DNA of 32,782 bases. Source: Planctomycetota bacterium (GTDB taxonomy: Bacteria; Planctomycetota; SZUA-567; H5-PLA8). Each line of letters starts with the position of its first letter. Position 1 is the first letter of the stretch. Below are positions 32,606 to 32,782 of the stretch, piece after piece. The notes beneath the pieces were generated by a model that was given only the letters and a program-made list of their open reading frames with translations, made no database searches and was not told the DNA's origin. The stretch spans positions 1 through 32,782 of the forward strand of contig JAHCJK010000053.1 in the NCBI GenBank assembly GCA_026184295.1. The letters run 5' to 3'. Made by a program: the position numbers and the translations under genes.

Positions 32606-32782
32606 CGCAGGGTGCCTTCGGCGAGCGTCCGGCTGGGGATGTAATGCCCGCGCCCGTCGCAGCGGTGCAGTTGCCAGCCGAGCACCGTGTCGGAGGCGGC
32701 GCTGAGGAGCACGTCCACGTGCGGGAGCGCGCCGTTGAGCACCGGGAAGAGCACCGCGCGGTCGCGTTCCATCGCCCAGGCC
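32602..32782 (-). CDS. Cut-off gene, C-terminal 59 residues visible
   Basis: An open minus-strand frame enters from the right edge and ends with TGA at 32602-32604. The visible tail reads AWAMERDRAVLFPVLNGALP ... VLGWQLHRCDGRGHYIPSRT ... LAEGTLR. The family cannot be named from this piece. Shifting back one base at CTG-CGG would join it to the next frame as LAEGTL-AVKAGGTQWV, which reads like one uninterrupted beta-rich protein. Confidence 0.55.
   Translation of the reverse strand, partial: AWAMERDRAVLFPVLNGALPHVDVLLSAASDTVLGWQLHRCDGRGHYIPSRTLAEGTLR

Overview
This is a GC-rich bacterial chromosome segment with no rRNA, tRNA, phage, transposase or CRISPR array that I can see. Several features together suggest a Planctomycetota/PVC-like or related uncultured lineage: a zinc-ribbon membrane protein carrying a CBM9-type domain, LamG-like domains inside pseudopilins, an NHL-repeat protein, a GldG/DUF4340 ABC module, and a LacI regulator beside an M14 peptidase. 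That assignment is inference. About 25 genes are supported. Most long antisense ORFs are GC-driven shadows.

Layout. 1-602: a cut-off gene and a cupin gene on the minus strand. 603-1021: a degenerate word-like tandem repeat array. 1022-2735: an NHL-repeat protein and a UPF0489 protein on the plus strand, separated by a perfect 12-bp hairpin. 2760-4106: aroA (minus). 4235-5554: a CNNM/CorC-type transporter (plus). 5559-19006: a 13.4-kb minus-strand cluster of type II secretion/type IV pilus-like genes, read from right to left as pilM-pilN fusion, pilO, a small membrane gene, a TPR/jelly-roll exported protein, gspG, gspH with an inserted LamG domain, a giant gspK, gspJ and gspI. 19304-20860: a GNAT-nitrilase fusion (plus). 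20863-21114: a second word-like repeat with an inverted right arm. 21132-21749: a lipoprotein (plus). 21763-23869: an unusual folD and a THUMP methyltransferase (minus). 24035-25483: the zinc-ribbon/TM/CBM9 protein (plus). 25487-29613: an ABC ATPase, permease, GldG and DUF4340 operon (minus). 29763-32782: a LacI regulator, an M14 peptidase, and a discoidin-like gene with a cut-off upstream gene (minus).

The most unusual content is the pseudopilus cluster. LamG-like lectin/jelly-roll folds are built into two minor pseudopilins (H and K) and a ConA-like fold also ends the TPR protein. A second repeated module (FP..G...IG.E.I.Y, then RG..GT....H..G..V) recurs about six times in GspK and once in GspJ. 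In GspH and GspK the extra domains appear inserted within the pseudopilin fold, not appended to it. The inner-membrane platform is represented by a PilM-PilN fusion plus PilO. No secretin, ATPase, GspF or prepilin peptidase is in the window. My inference is a decorated pseudopilus whose tip or shaft binds glycans or other surface ligands.

Other points of interest are a FolD with both the catalytic Lys and the active-site Asp replaced, possible leaderless starts for aroA, folD and the methyltransferase, two different short-word repeat arrays, an apparent frameshift or coupled overlap near the right edge, and four convergent gene pairs with almost no space for terminators.
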